A DNA stretch of 64,000 bases from contig DASWVB010000019.1 in NCBI GenBank assembly GCA_036401375.1, positions 1 through 64,000 of the forward strand. Reading direction: 5' to 3'. The notes beneath the pieces were generated by a model. It did not search any database. It had not been told where the DNA came from and was given only the letters and a program-made list of their open reading frames with translations. Origin of the DNA: DASWUZ01 sp036401375 (lineage in GTDB: Bacteria; Acidobacteriota; Terriglobia; Terriglobales; Acidobacteriaceae). Position 1 is the stretch's first letter; each line of letters begins with the position of its first letter. Position numbers and translations under genes: made by a program. Shown in pieces: positions 34,553-42,442 of the stretch.

Positions 34553-35347
34553 ATGGTGATTCCCGGGCGCACTATGGGAGAGGCTCAGTCTCGCAGAAGA
34601 ATACTGATAGACGGCTTGCCACGCACCGGCACAACTACCCTTGCGCGCATCTTCGCGATCCATCCGGATACGTGCGTTATCATCGAGCCGTTTCATCCCA
34701 GGCGGTACGAGGGCCGGCACCATCAGGCCGCCCTCGCTGCACGCGAACCCAATGGCTCCTTAGACTTTGCCTGGGACCAGTGGAACGTCATCAAGCACGT
34801 GTGGGAGGCCGATACAGGTTGGCCGTTCGGGTCCAGGCCCGAGCTGCAAGTTGAGCTCTGGCGCAGCGCGACTCTCGTCATTGCAGCAAACCGGCGCAAC
34901 CTGGTAAAGCGCTATGTCTCCGCTGAGATCAGTCGCACTCTGCGTTTCTGGATCGGAACGCGGCAGGAGTTCCAACAGAGGCTCAGCCGCGTCTCCCTGC
35001 TGCCGCTCGACCCTCAACAAGCCATCGCAGCGATACGCCGCGACCGCGAAGCGCTGCAACGCCGCGACGAGTTTCTACGCTCCGAGCGCATCGGTAACGT
35101 AGGTTTCTCCTTCGAAGAGTTCTTCCGCGCTTCGATGAAGGAGCAGTTCCAGAAGATAAACGAGCTCTACATTGAAAGCGGACTCCGCCCGTTGCCACGA
35201 ACGTACCTGGTGCGTCACGCAACCAGATGGCTTGACCCCGCAGAATACCAGTGGTCCTCCGACGCGGTCTACTCTGCCATTCCACACATCTCCGCGTTCT
35301 CAGCAGCATTGGCGAATGAGGAAGGAGGCACTCTCTTCACGGACTAA
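34553..35347 (+). CDS. Sulfotransferase family protein
   Basis: About 264 residues. The N-terminal segment RRRILIDGLPRTGTTTLARI has the phosphosulfate-binding (5'-PSB) loop of PAPS-dependent sulfotransferases, and the family's 3'-PB region may be around LVKRYVSAEISR. The start could be the ATG at 34553 or 34574. It follows the dehydrogenase gene directly. If it belongs to the peptide pathway, it could sulfate the product or a lipid attached to it. No direct evidence links it to the peptide, and a second sulfotransferase domain is in the protein at 21877. Confidence 0.72.
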   Translation: MVIPGRTMGEAQSRRRILIDGLPRTGTTTLARIFAIHPDTCVIIEPFHPRRYEGRHHQAALAAREPNGSLDFAWDQWNVIKHVWEADTGWPFGSRPELQVELWRSATLVIAANRRNLVKRYVSAEISRTLRFWIGTRQEFQQRLSRVSLLPLDPQQAIAAIRRDREALQRRDEFLRSERIGNVGFSFEEFFRASMKEQFQKINELYIESGLRPLPRTYLVRHATRWLDPAEYQWSSDAVYSAIPHISAFSAALANEEGGTLFTD

Positions 35348-35371
35348 GAGATACGCCGAAGCAGCGGGAGA

Positions 35372-35713
35372 TCAGCCGCCGTAGGCGCTGACCGCGTCAC
35401 CCTCGCTGCTGTAGACCTGGAAAAGGCTCAAGATTCCGACCATCTTGAAGGTTTTCTCTGCGAAGGAGGAAGGGTTTACCAGCTTGGCATCGCCCCCACT
35501 CTTCTTCGCCTGCCTCAGTGCATTCACGACAGCGCCGATGCCGCAGGAATCAATGACCGGCATGGCCGAGAGATCCAGAACCAGCTGAATGTGACCCTCG
35601 GCGATGGCAGAGTCGACGGCCTGGTTGAAGTCATTGACCGCGGGACCGTATTTCAACGGGCCTTTGAGCTTGAGAAAGCATATCGTGCCCTTCTGCCGTA
35701 TATCGATATCCAT
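35372..35713 (-). CDS. STAS-domain anti-sigma factor antagonist
   Basis: About 113 residues. The fold and VIDSCGIGAVVNALRQAKKSGG around the conserved Ser (DSCGIG) match SpoIIAA-type antagonists, whose Ser is phosphorylated by an anti-sigma kinase. The ATG at 35713 has no clear ribosome-binding site but fits family length; in-frame starts further upstream would only add residues. No partner kinase or sigma factor gene is in the window. It is convergent with the sulfotransferase gene and divergent from the GAF-HlyD operon. Confidence 0.85.
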   Translation of the reverse strand: MDIDIRQKGTICFLKLKGPLKYGPAVNDFNQAVDSAIAEGHIQLVLDLSAMPVIDSCGIGAVVNALRQAKKSGGDAKLVNPSSFAEKTFKMVGILSLFQVYSSEGDAVSAYGG

Positions 35714-35819
35714 GTGTTCCCTTTTTGAACAGAATTCCCTTTGCACCAAATAAAGAGCATCCAGGCTTGCGACCAGCTTACAATAGCAGCCAATCTATGC
35801 ACATGTGGCGGCCTGTTGA

Positions 35820-38243
35820 ATGGAAGCAGAGCGGGGCAGCTTGGATCGGCTGAACGGCCTGGACCTCTATAACTTTGCCGCTTCGCTACTGGCTTCGCCT
35901 GAGGTAGGCGAGCGCGCCTCGCTGCTGGCTGAGGCAGTTTGCCTTCTCGTTCCCCAAAGCGCCTGCATCCTCTACAGGCGGCCTTCTGACGGCACAAACT
36001 CTTCATGGATTGCTCTGGCGACGGCCGGCGAGGTCGCCATGGAGTCGGCTGAAGTCCCCGGCGATAGCAGGCTGCTGGCCTCGCTCATCGACGCCCGTGA
36101 ACCCCTCGTCTACCAGGCCGGCGAACTTGATCGCGAAGACTACGCCCACCTGCACGTCTTGCGCACCCTGCGCTCCATAGGCTATGTACCCCTGATCGCG
36201 GAGGACGAAGTCCGCGGCGCATTTGAGATCGTCGCCTTCCAGCATGCACTTGCCCACGCTGAGCTCCGCTCCATCGAAAGCCTTGCCGGGCTCGCCGCAG
36301 TCGCCATCAGTTCCGCGGACGACCTCCACCAGCAGCGCCAGGACCTGCTTGACTCGATCCACCGTCTTACCCAGCTCTACGATCTCGAGAAATCCCTGAA
36401 CGCCACCCTCGAGCTCGACGCGCTCATCGGACTCATCCCTGAGAAGGTGGCGGTGATGCTTCCCTGCCAGGCTATTCACCTCTGGATGTTTGATGGAGGC
36501 ACGCTCCGGCTGATGTCGCGCTTTGGATATGACGACACCGTGGCGACCGGCGCGACCGAGTCCCCGGGGGAGGGCTATGTCGCAGATATGGCCGAAGAGG
36601 GCGATCCGCTGCTCATCACCGACCCGGAGGATCCGCGTCTCACCTCGCGCAATGCCTCGCTCACGGGCGGCGATGCCCAGCCGATTACCACAGCCCTGCT
36701 CGTTCCCCTGCTGCAGGATGGCAGCGAGGTGGGCGTGATCGAGGCGGTCAACAGAGCTGACAACCAGGCATTCGACGACGATGATCTCTTCTTTCTGAGC
36801 ACCATGTCTGAGACAGTCAGCAGTGCACTCAAGAACGCGAGCCTGCTCTTGGCCGAGCGCAAGCTCGAGATCCTCGAAACCCTCGTCCAGGTCAGCTCCG
36901 AGATCACCTCTACCCTGCGTCTCGACCGCCTGCTGCAGATCATCGTCAACAGCCCCCAATCGGTGCTGCCGTTCGAACGATGCTCAGTGGCTCTCGATAA
37001 TCGCGGCAAGCTGCAGCTCAAGGCGATCTCCGGAATGGAGACGATCCGGGCGGGGGACGCCTCAGTGGACCGGCTTAGAGAACTGGTCCAGTGGCTCTCC
37101 ACCCACTTCGAGCAACTGCTTGTGCGGCAGCACGGGGCAGTCGCGGAACACGAAGACGCGACCATCAGCTCTGCCATCGGAAGATACTTTGAAGAGAGCG
37201 GGTATCGCTCCCTCTTTGCATTGCCCCTTACCGACGACCAGGGCCGAGTCGGCCTTTTGCTCTACGAGAGCAGCGATCCCGACTTCCTCGAGATCGCGCA
37301 GATCGAGATGATCAAGGTACTTGCCGGTCAGACCACGGTGGCGATGCGCAACGCATTGCTCTATCGTGAGGTACCGCTAATCAGCCTCATCGAGCCGTTC
37401 ATGCATCGCAAGCAGGCTTTTCTGCGCAGCGATCCCAGGCGTCGATGGACCACCCTGGCCGCCGCAGCCGCTGCACTCGCTTTTCTCTTCTTCTTCCCGC
37501 TGCCGCTGCGCGTGAGCGGAAATGCGGTGGTGGCTCCGCTGCACGTCGTCACCGTGGCGGCGCCGGTCGAGGGTAACGTCGAGGAGGTCTTCGCCCGCGA
37601 AGGCCAGCGCGTCCTTCGAGGCGACGTCGTCGGCACCTTGAGCGACGCCACCTGGCGTACAGAACTCACCTCCGCGCAGACGCGGTATCAGGCACAGATG
37701 CTTACGATGCAGAGCGATCTAGCGAGGCAGTCCCCGTTGGCAGGCCGGGAGAGTGCTCAGTCTGAGTATCTGCGCGCAGAGATGGACCGGGCCCAACTTC
37801 GCGTGCAGAGTGCGCAGCTCCGCTCACCTATAGATGGAATCGTGGTCACCCCCAACCTAGGAAACGCCGCGGGCGAACACCTCCTGGCCGGAGCTGCCTT
37901 TGCCCAGGTGCTCGACATCAGCAACGCCATGATCAACGTAGCCGTGGACCAGGAGGACGCGCCTCTGCTCAGGTCGGGCCAGAGCGTCTCGATCAAGCTC
38001 AACAGCTTCCCTGCCCGTACTCTCCACGGAAGAGTCAGCATCGTGAGTCCACAGGCCCAGACCTCGGAGGGCAAGAGGGTCTTCTTTGCACGCGTCCCGC
38101 TGCCCAATGGGAACGCCTCTCTGCGCGACGGGATGGATGGGCGAGCCAAGATCTATGTGGGCTTTCGGCCCGCCGGATACGTGCTGCTGCGTCATGCCGC
38201 CCTCCTGGTCTGGCAAACTCTATGGAACTGGATTGGCTGGTGA
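35820..38243 (+). CDS. GAF-domain membrane protein with HlyD-type periplasmic domain
   Basis: About 807 residues. Three GAF-like sensory domains fill about residues 10-520 (for example LNATLELDALIGLIPEKVAV at the start of the second). A transmembrane segment at about 540-560 (TLAAAAAALAFLFFFPLPL) follows, and the rest is an HlyD/biotinyl-lipoyl-like periplasmic part (VVTVAAPVEGNVEEVFAREGQRVLRGDVVGTL). Cytosolic GAF domains plus an adaptor domain in one chain suggests that export is tied to a sensed ligand. It is the first gene of a three-gene overlapping operon; the next gene starts before its stop. Confidence 0.85.
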   Translation: MEAERGSLDRLNGLDLYNFAASLLASPEVGERASLLAEAVCLLVPQSACILYRRPSDGTNSSWIALATAGEVAMESAEVPGDSRLLASLIDAREPLVYQAGELDREDYAHLHVLRTLRSIGYVPLIAEDEVRGAFEIVAFQHALAHAELRSIESLAGLAAVAISSADDLHQQRQDLLDSIHRLTQLYDLEKSLNATLELDALIGLIPEKVAVMLPCQAIHLWMFDGGTLRLMSRFGYDDTVATGATESPGEGYVADMAEEGDPLLITDPEDPRLTSRNASLTGGDAQPITTALLVPLLQDGSEVGVIEAVNRADNQAFDDDDLFFLSTMSETVSSALKNASLLLAERKLEILETLVQVSSEITSTLRLDRLLQIIVNSPQSVLPFERCSVALDNRGKLQLKAISGMETIRAGDASVDRLRELVQWLSTHFEQLLVRQHGAVAEHEDATISSAIGRYFEESGYRSLFALPLTDDQGRVGLLLYESSDPDFLEIAQIEMIKVLAGQTTVAMRNALLYREVPLISLIEPFMHRKQAFLRSDPRRRWTTLAAAAAALAFLFFFPLPLRVSGNAVVAPLHVVTVAAPVEGNVEEVFAREGQRVLRGDVVGTLSDATWRTELTSAQTRYQAQMLTMQSDLARQSPLAGRESAQSEYLRAEMDRAQLRVQSAQLRSPIDGIVVTPNLGNAAGEHLLAGAAFAQVLDISNAMINVAVDQEDAPLLRSGQSVSIKLNSFPARTLHGRVSIVSPQAQTSEGKRVFFARVPLPNGNASLRDGMDGRAKIYVGFRPAGYVLLRHAALLVWQTLWNWIGW

Positions 38244-39316
38244 GCACCTTGGAGAATCTTCAAAACTCGCGCCGGGCCCAAATGGCGAGCGCTGCCGAAC
38301 ACATGCTGCGGACCACTGCCCGGCTCGAATTCCCCTCACATGAACGTGCGATCTATCGAGCATCAGGCGCAGCGGTGCTGGCTTTTTTGATCGGCTCATT
38401 TACGATGATCCTGACAGGCTGCGAGGGTCGAGGCAGCGCAGCCAGCAGCAGCGCTGTCGACAGCAGCGCGGTCCAGGCTGCTCCCGCTGCACTCGAGGAG
38501 CCTCACGCGTCAGTCGCAGCGCCCGCGGTAGGCGTCCCAGCACCGGCCGTTGCAGCGGCCAATCCCCAGAGTTACACCACAATCGGCCCGCTTGTAGTCG
38601 AGCGGCAGGCGGATGTACTGGCGGAGAGGGATGGATACGTGACCAGCGTACGTGCCGAACTTGGCGAGCGCGTACACAAGGGCCAGATTCTGGCGCTGCT
38701 TGACGACCGTTCTGACCAGGCAGCCTACGCAGCCAAGGCCGCTCATGTGGAGTCTCTCAAAGCGCAGGTGCGCGAGTGGGAGGCCGAGCAGAAGGGCAAT
38801 GAGGCTGACCTGCGCCGCGCCGACGCAATGTTCTCTGAGAAGATCATCAGCCAGGAAGACGAAGAACACGTCAAATACAAGCTCGAGGAAACCATCGCTG
38901 AGGTCGGCCGCTACAAGGCAGAGGCTGCCGCGGGCGAATCGGAGCTGCGCGCTCTTTCCATCAACATCGAGCAGTCGCGCATCGTCTCACCGCAGGGTGG
39001 AGTGGTCGGCCGCCGCTCCATACGCGAGGCGCAGGAGGTGAAAAAAGGAGATCCCCTGTTCTGGATCACTGCCGAAGGGCCCCTCCATGTCGTCTTTACG
39101 GTACCGGAAGCGGTGATGGCAGCCTTTCCTGACGGAGCCGGCCTGGCACTGACCACCGCCGTCTACCCCACCCTCGAGCAGCGCGCTACGATCATTCACG
39201 TGAGCCCGGTCGTTGATCCTGCCAGCGGCAGCATCGAGGTCATCGCGCTGCTGGTGCATCCCTCCCCATTGCTAAAGCCAGGAATGTCGATGAAAGTGCG
39301 GCTTGAACAGCGATGA
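38222..39316 (+). CDS. HlyD/RND-type membrane fusion (adaptor) lipoprotein
   Basis: About 364 residues. A membrane segment and a lipobox-like ILTGCEG precede a serine/alanine/proline linker and a HlyD-like domain (DVLAERDGYVTSVRAELGERVHKGQILALLDDRS) with a coiled-coil hairpin (about residues 190-260) and a C-terminal beta domain ending in LKPGMSMKVRLEQR. Membrane fusion proteins bridge inner-membrane pumps to outer-membrane channels. The gene starts within the previous one; a GTG at 38240, overlapping that stop as GTGA, is an alternative. It overlaps the next gene as ATGA. Confidence 0.85.
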   Translation: MELDWLVSTLENLQNSRRAQMASAAEHMLRTTARLEFPSHERAIYRASGAAVLAFLIGSFTMILTGCEGRGSAASSSAVDSSAVQAAPAALEEPHASVAAPAVGVPAPAVAAANPQSYTTIGPLVVERQADVLAERDGYVTSVRAELGERVHKGQILALLDDRSDQAAYAAKAAHVESLKAQVREWEAEQKGNEADLRRADAMFSEKIISQEDEEHVKYKLEETIAEVGRYKAEAAAGESELRALSINIEQSRIVSPQGGVVGRRSIREAQEVKKGDPLFWITAEGPLHVVFTVPEAVMAAFPDGAGLALTTAVYPTLEQRATIIHVSPVVDPASGSIEVIALLVHPSPLLKPGMSMKVRLEQR

Positions 39317-41472
39317 ACCTCAGTGAAGCTCTTGACGCGGCGTTACCAGAGCTGCCTAAGACGCGTTCGGCGGACGGTAAGCGCCCGCCCCGGCTCGATC
39401 CAGACCTCATCATCCGTGAAGACATACTGGACGGATTGCCCAGCATCTCCGTCCTTAAGCGTAGTTCGGATACCTTCGTTCGGCTGACTCCCACCCAGTG
39501 GGAGCTGGTGCAACTCTTTGACGGGGTGCGGACCTATGAGGAGATTGCCTCCGCCTCTGAAACGCGGAACGCGTCGATCATCCCCGTTAGTGAGGTACGC
39601 GACTTTGCTCGCAGCCTGGAGGAGTGCAACCTCTGGTACCAGAGCCCGCAGGACAAGAACCTTGCGCTTCGCGAGAAGCTTGCCGTACATCGCAACCGCC
39701 GCACTCGCAGCAAATTCAGCATCGCTAACATCGCCTTCTCTGCCTGGGATCCCGACAAGTACCTGACCGCACTGGACCGCAGAGTCGGAAAATACATCTA
39801 CAGCCCCTGGTTTACCACCTTTGCCGTGCTGCTGTTCCTCTTCCAGGTCAGCGTCTTCATTGCCAAGTGGAGCGTCATCGGGCCCGACGTGCCTCTCTAT
39901 TACAACTTCACTCAGAAGAGCTTGAGCGATCTTGTTGAGTTCTGGCTGCTCTTCTTTGTACTGGGCTTCCTGCACGAGAGTGCGCACGGCCTAACCTGCA
40001 AGCACTTCGGCGGCGAGGTGCACAGCATGGGCTTTCTGTTTCTCTATCTGACTCCAGCATTCTATTGCGATGTGACCGAGGTGTGGATCTCTGCCACGCG
40101 CGTGCAGCGCCTGGCCACCATCATTGCCGGTATTTGGATTGAACTGGTCCTCTGCGGCATCGCTACGCTGGTGTGGACTAACACGCACGCGGGCGAAGGG
40201 ATACACGACTTCTGCTACAAAATTATCCTGCTCACCGGGATCGCCGTCGTAGTCATCAACCTGAACCCCCTGATAAAGCTTGACGGCTACTACTTCTTGA
40301 CCGAGTGGATACGCATTCCCGACCTCAAAGAGCGCTCAACCGGCTTTCTGATGGCCTGGCTGCAGCGCAGCATATTCCGCATGCCGGCTGAGATTCCCCT
40401 GGTGTCACGCAAACGAATCCCGCTCTTCGTGTGCTACGCAATTCTCTCCGGTATTTACAGCTACCTGCTGCTCTACGCCTTTCTCCGCTTCAGCTACAAC
40501 GTCTTTTACCACTGGTTTGCGGAGCTGGCCTTCCTGCCTGCAGGAGCTCTGGCTTTCATCATGTTCCGGTCACGCCTGCGCTCCTTGAAGATGTTCCTCC
40601 TAAGCTGGTATCGCACCCACATCCACGGCGGCATACTGCGCCCCACACCGTTCAAGATAAGCCTCGTAGTCTCCCTGGCGCTCCTCCTGCTGCTTCCTAT
40701 CTGGCGTGATCGTGAGAGCGTCTACTTCATCATCGAACCCATCCGCAGCGCGGTCGTGCACGCGGGTCTGACGGGTAGAGTAGCGGCCGTGTTTGTGCGC
40801 GAGGGGCAGGCAGTAGCCACCGGTCAAGTGCTGGCTCGACTGGACAGCCCAGAGCAGGCCAGTTGGTCTGGTGCCGATACCGCACAGCTCTCCCAATCGA
40901 GGGCTCAACTTATGGAGGCGGAGGTACGCCACTCGGGCTTGGGGGATGCTTCCACCACGGAGCGTGGCGCTGAACTCCAGAGCTCTATTTCGAGCCTGGA
41001 ACGAGAGAAAGCGGCTGTCAGGGCGCCCTTTGCAGGAGTGATCCTGACCAGCGATCCCGAAGCCCTGAAGAGTAGCGATGTGGCCGCCGGCGACGAACTA
41101 CTAACCATGGCCGACAGCTCCCACCTGATCGCCCGGATATTCCTGCCGGCCCCCGAGATGGCCCACATCCATACCGGGTTCGACGTTGCGCTCATGGTAC
41201 CGTCTACGTTCTCAGAAGTGCGGCTGCAGCTTGGCTCCATCGAAGCAGCCGCAGATACCTTGCCGGCAGGCGTGATCCAGAGTCAGCAGTTCAAGGGTAT
41301 CGAGCTGCCGTCGTTCTACAGCAGCCGCGTGCCGCTTGACCCTGCTATAGCAGGACAATGGGGTTTGAGGCCGGGAATGAGCGGGGTAGGCAAGGTGTTT
41401 GGCCCGCGAAGAAGCCTGGCGGAGAGAATCGTCGCGATCACAAGAAATTTCCTGCATACACACGTCTGGTAG
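39313..41472 (+). CDS. PqqD-like domain fused to an M50 metalloprotease and HlyD-like domain
   Basis: 719 residues. The first about 110 residues (FVRLTPTQWELVQLFDGVRTYEEIA) match a PqqD-like winged helix, which in RiPP systems is the element that binds leader peptides. Then comes a six-helix-type membrane domain with HESAH (221-225) and NPLIKLDG (Asp about 324), the zinc site of site-2-type M50 proteases. A C-terminal HlyD/biotinyl-lipoyl-like part (TGRVAAVFVREGQAVATGQVLARLDSPEQ) and a coiled coil follow. The arrangement links recognition, intramembrane cleavage and an adaptor domain, as in a peptide processing/export machine. Start ATG at 39313 overlaps the previous stop. Confidence 0.88.
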   Translation: MNLSEALDAALPELPKTRSADGKRPPRLDPDLIIREDILDGLPSISVLKRSSDTFVRLTPTQWELVQLFDGVRTYEEIASASETRNASIIPVSEVRDFARSLEECNLWYQSPQDKNLALREKLAVHRNRRTRSKFSIANIAFSAWDPDKYLTALDRRVGKYIYSPWFTTFAVLLFLFQVSVFIAKWSVIGPDVPLYYNFTQKSLSDLVEFWLLFFVLGFLHESAHGLTCKHFGGEVHSMGFLFLYLTPAFYCDVTEVWISATRVQRLATIIAGIWIELVLCGIATLVWTNTHAGEGIHDFCYKIILLTGIAVVVINLNPLIKLDGYYFLTEWIRIPDLKERSTGFLMAWLQRSIFRMPAEIPLVSRKRIPLFVCYAILSGIYSYLLLYAFLRFSYNVFYHWFAELAFLPAGALAFIMFRSRLRSLKMFLLSWYRTHIHGGILRPTPFKISLVVSLALLLLLPIWRDRESVYFIIEPIRSAVVHAGLTGRVAAVFVREGQAVATGQVLARLDSPEQASWSGADTAQLSQSRAQLMEAEVRHSGLGDASTTERGAELQSSISSLEREKAAVRAPFAGVILTSDPEALKSSDVAAGDELLTMADSSHLIARIFLPAPEMAHIHTGFDVALMVPSTFSEVRLQLGSIEAAADTLPAGVIQSQQFKGIELPSFYSSRVPLDPAIAGQWGLRPGMSGVGKVFGPRRSLAERIVAITRNFLHTHVW

Positions 41473-41515
41473 CTTCCCACGGACGTGATCGACACTTCTG
41501 TGTCACTTGCAAGCT

Positions 41516-41755
41516 TTACTCTCTTGCGGAGCGCGTGGTCATCAGCTTCGTGGTGGCCAGCTTGGTAGTCGCCTGCTTGGTGGTGGCGAGCCTAGTCACC
41601 GCCAGCTTCTTGCCGGCCATCAGCCGGAGCCCTTCAGCAGCCTTCACTTTAAGTAGCCCACCGGATGTTCTTGCAACGCCAGCCGTGGAAGCTTCCCCAG
41701 TCTGCTCGCGGGTAGTGCGCGTACTTACAATCGACTTCTTTTTGATAGACATCAT
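41516..41755 (-). CDS. Small Ser/Thr/Lys-rich peptide with tandem ATTK-like repeats
   Basis: 79 residues, strongly basic, no cysteine. It begins MMSIKKKSIVSTRTTREQT, has SGGLLKVKA, and ends in four tandem pentamers LATTK, QATTK, LATTK, LMTTR. The start MSIKKKSIV and the SGG(L/D)(L/M)K segment are shared with the peptide at 42065, so they are paralogues. It lies just downstream of the PqqD-M50 operon, convergent with it. It could be a substrate of that system, or a DNA-binding or membrane-binding basic peptide. No signal peptide is seen. It is probably transcribed from the upstream peptide gene's promoter. Confidence 0.6.
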   Translation of the reverse strand: MMSIKKKSIVSTRTTREQTGEASTAGVARTSGGLLKVKAAEGLRLMAGKKLAVTRLATTKQATTKLATTKLMTTRSARE

Positions 41756-42064
41756 GGTGACTCGCTAGACCGCAGTAGGGAGAAGCATTATTCGCCTCTG
41801 TGAAATAACCTTCCCCAAGTGTCGCCACCGTGGTAAGTCCGGGCGACGACACTGGAGAACAAGGCTTTGTGCATCAAGCCCTCGTTGAAGTTGACGCAAC
41901 TTCAGACACGAGGAGAAAGTTTACAAGGTGTCGGTGAATCGTCACTGCTGAACCGAAGGTGCTGGTGTAAATAGTCACGCAATGCGTGCGAGAGGAGAAA
42001 ATTCTGTCTTTTGGCTCAGAGACAGGGCAGAATGCGTGGCCATTCAACCAAAGGTGGCGAAGAA
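41756..42064. other. 309-bp spacer between the two peptide genes
   Basis: No gene is supported here. A perfect 8-bp dyad TGAAGTTG-ACG-CAACTTCA (41886-41904) may be an operator or an RNA hairpin. A search by eye for GG-N10-GC on the minus strand found no second sigma-54 site, so the second peptide gene may share the promoter at 42277-42294. Confidence 0.4.
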
Positions 42065-42226
42065 CTACTGCATTTTCTTCGTCGACTGGAGCTTGACCTG
42101 CTTCAGCGTGCGCATCGTGGTCTTCATGTCGCCACCGCTCACTTTGCCTGCTGCGGACTTGGTCTTGGTGGTGGTCTTGGGGGCCTTGGTGGACTTGCCG
42201 ACGAGTGACTTCTTTTCAATAGCCAT
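42065..42226 (-). CDS. Small Ser/Thr/Lys-rich peptide, paralogue of the 41516 peptide
   Basis: 53 residues, too short for a standard open-frame list: MAIEKKSLVGKSTKAPKTT at the start, then TKTKSAAGKVSGGDMKTT and ending KLQSTKKMQ. It shares M(A/S)I(E/K)KKS(L/I)V and SGG(D/L)(M/L)K with the other peptide. The ATG has GAGG nine bases upstream, and a sigma-54-type promoter lies about 50 bases before it. The size and basic, Ser/Thr-rich composition fit a ribosomally made peptide, but a product and modification are not known. Confidence 0.65.
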   Translation of the reverse strand: MAIEKKSLVGKSTKAPKTTTKTKSAAGKVSGGDMKTTMRTLKQVKLQSTKKMQ

Positions 42227-42276
42227 GATCTTGTGCCTCGGAGAGTTGAAATTTGACTGCCTTACGACAGGAGTTA

Positions 42277-42294
42277 TAGCAATCGGTCTGCCAA
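42277..42294 (-). promoter_or_regulatory. Candidate sigma-54 promoter for the peptide genes
   Basis: On the minus strand TTGGCAGACCGATTGCTA matches the -24/-12 consensus TGGCAC-N5-TTGCW at all but one base, with the essential GG and GC exactly ten bases apart. Transcription would start near 42267, about 40 bases before the ATG at 42226. The adjacent gene at 42443 is an NtrC-type activator that works only with sigma-54. Confidence 0.7.
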
Positions 42295-42382
42295 ACCTCC
42301 GGCACTCCGACTTGCCTGCTGATCCCTCGCTTTTCGCCTAATTTGAGAGGCGTTAGCTTCTGTTGCGTGTCTCAAAACTCCA

Positions 42383-42424
42383 CGTTACGCCCGGAATGGG
42401 TAAAGATTGACCGTAACGGGTTAA
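42383..42424. promoter_or_regulatory. Possible activator-binding dyads upstream of the sigma-54 site
   Basis: Two imperfect inverted repeats are about 20 bp apart: around 42395 (TTACGCCC...GGGTAA) and around 42415 (TTGACC-GTAACG-GGTTAA, one mismatch). They lie about 100-120 bases upstream of the -24 element on the minus strand, the usual distance of NtrC-type enhancer sites. This is weak pattern evidence. Confidence 0.35.
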
Positions 42425-42442
42425 AAAATAACCCCTACAGCT

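Noticed and set aside
41649..41852. 67-residue open frame on the minus strand
   Set aside because: Lies over the start of the ATTK peptide in another frame and has no family match.
42361..42440. GGGTTA-AAAAA-TAACCC as a terminator
   Set aside because: The stem is only 6 bp and overlaps the possible activator dyads; its role is unclear.
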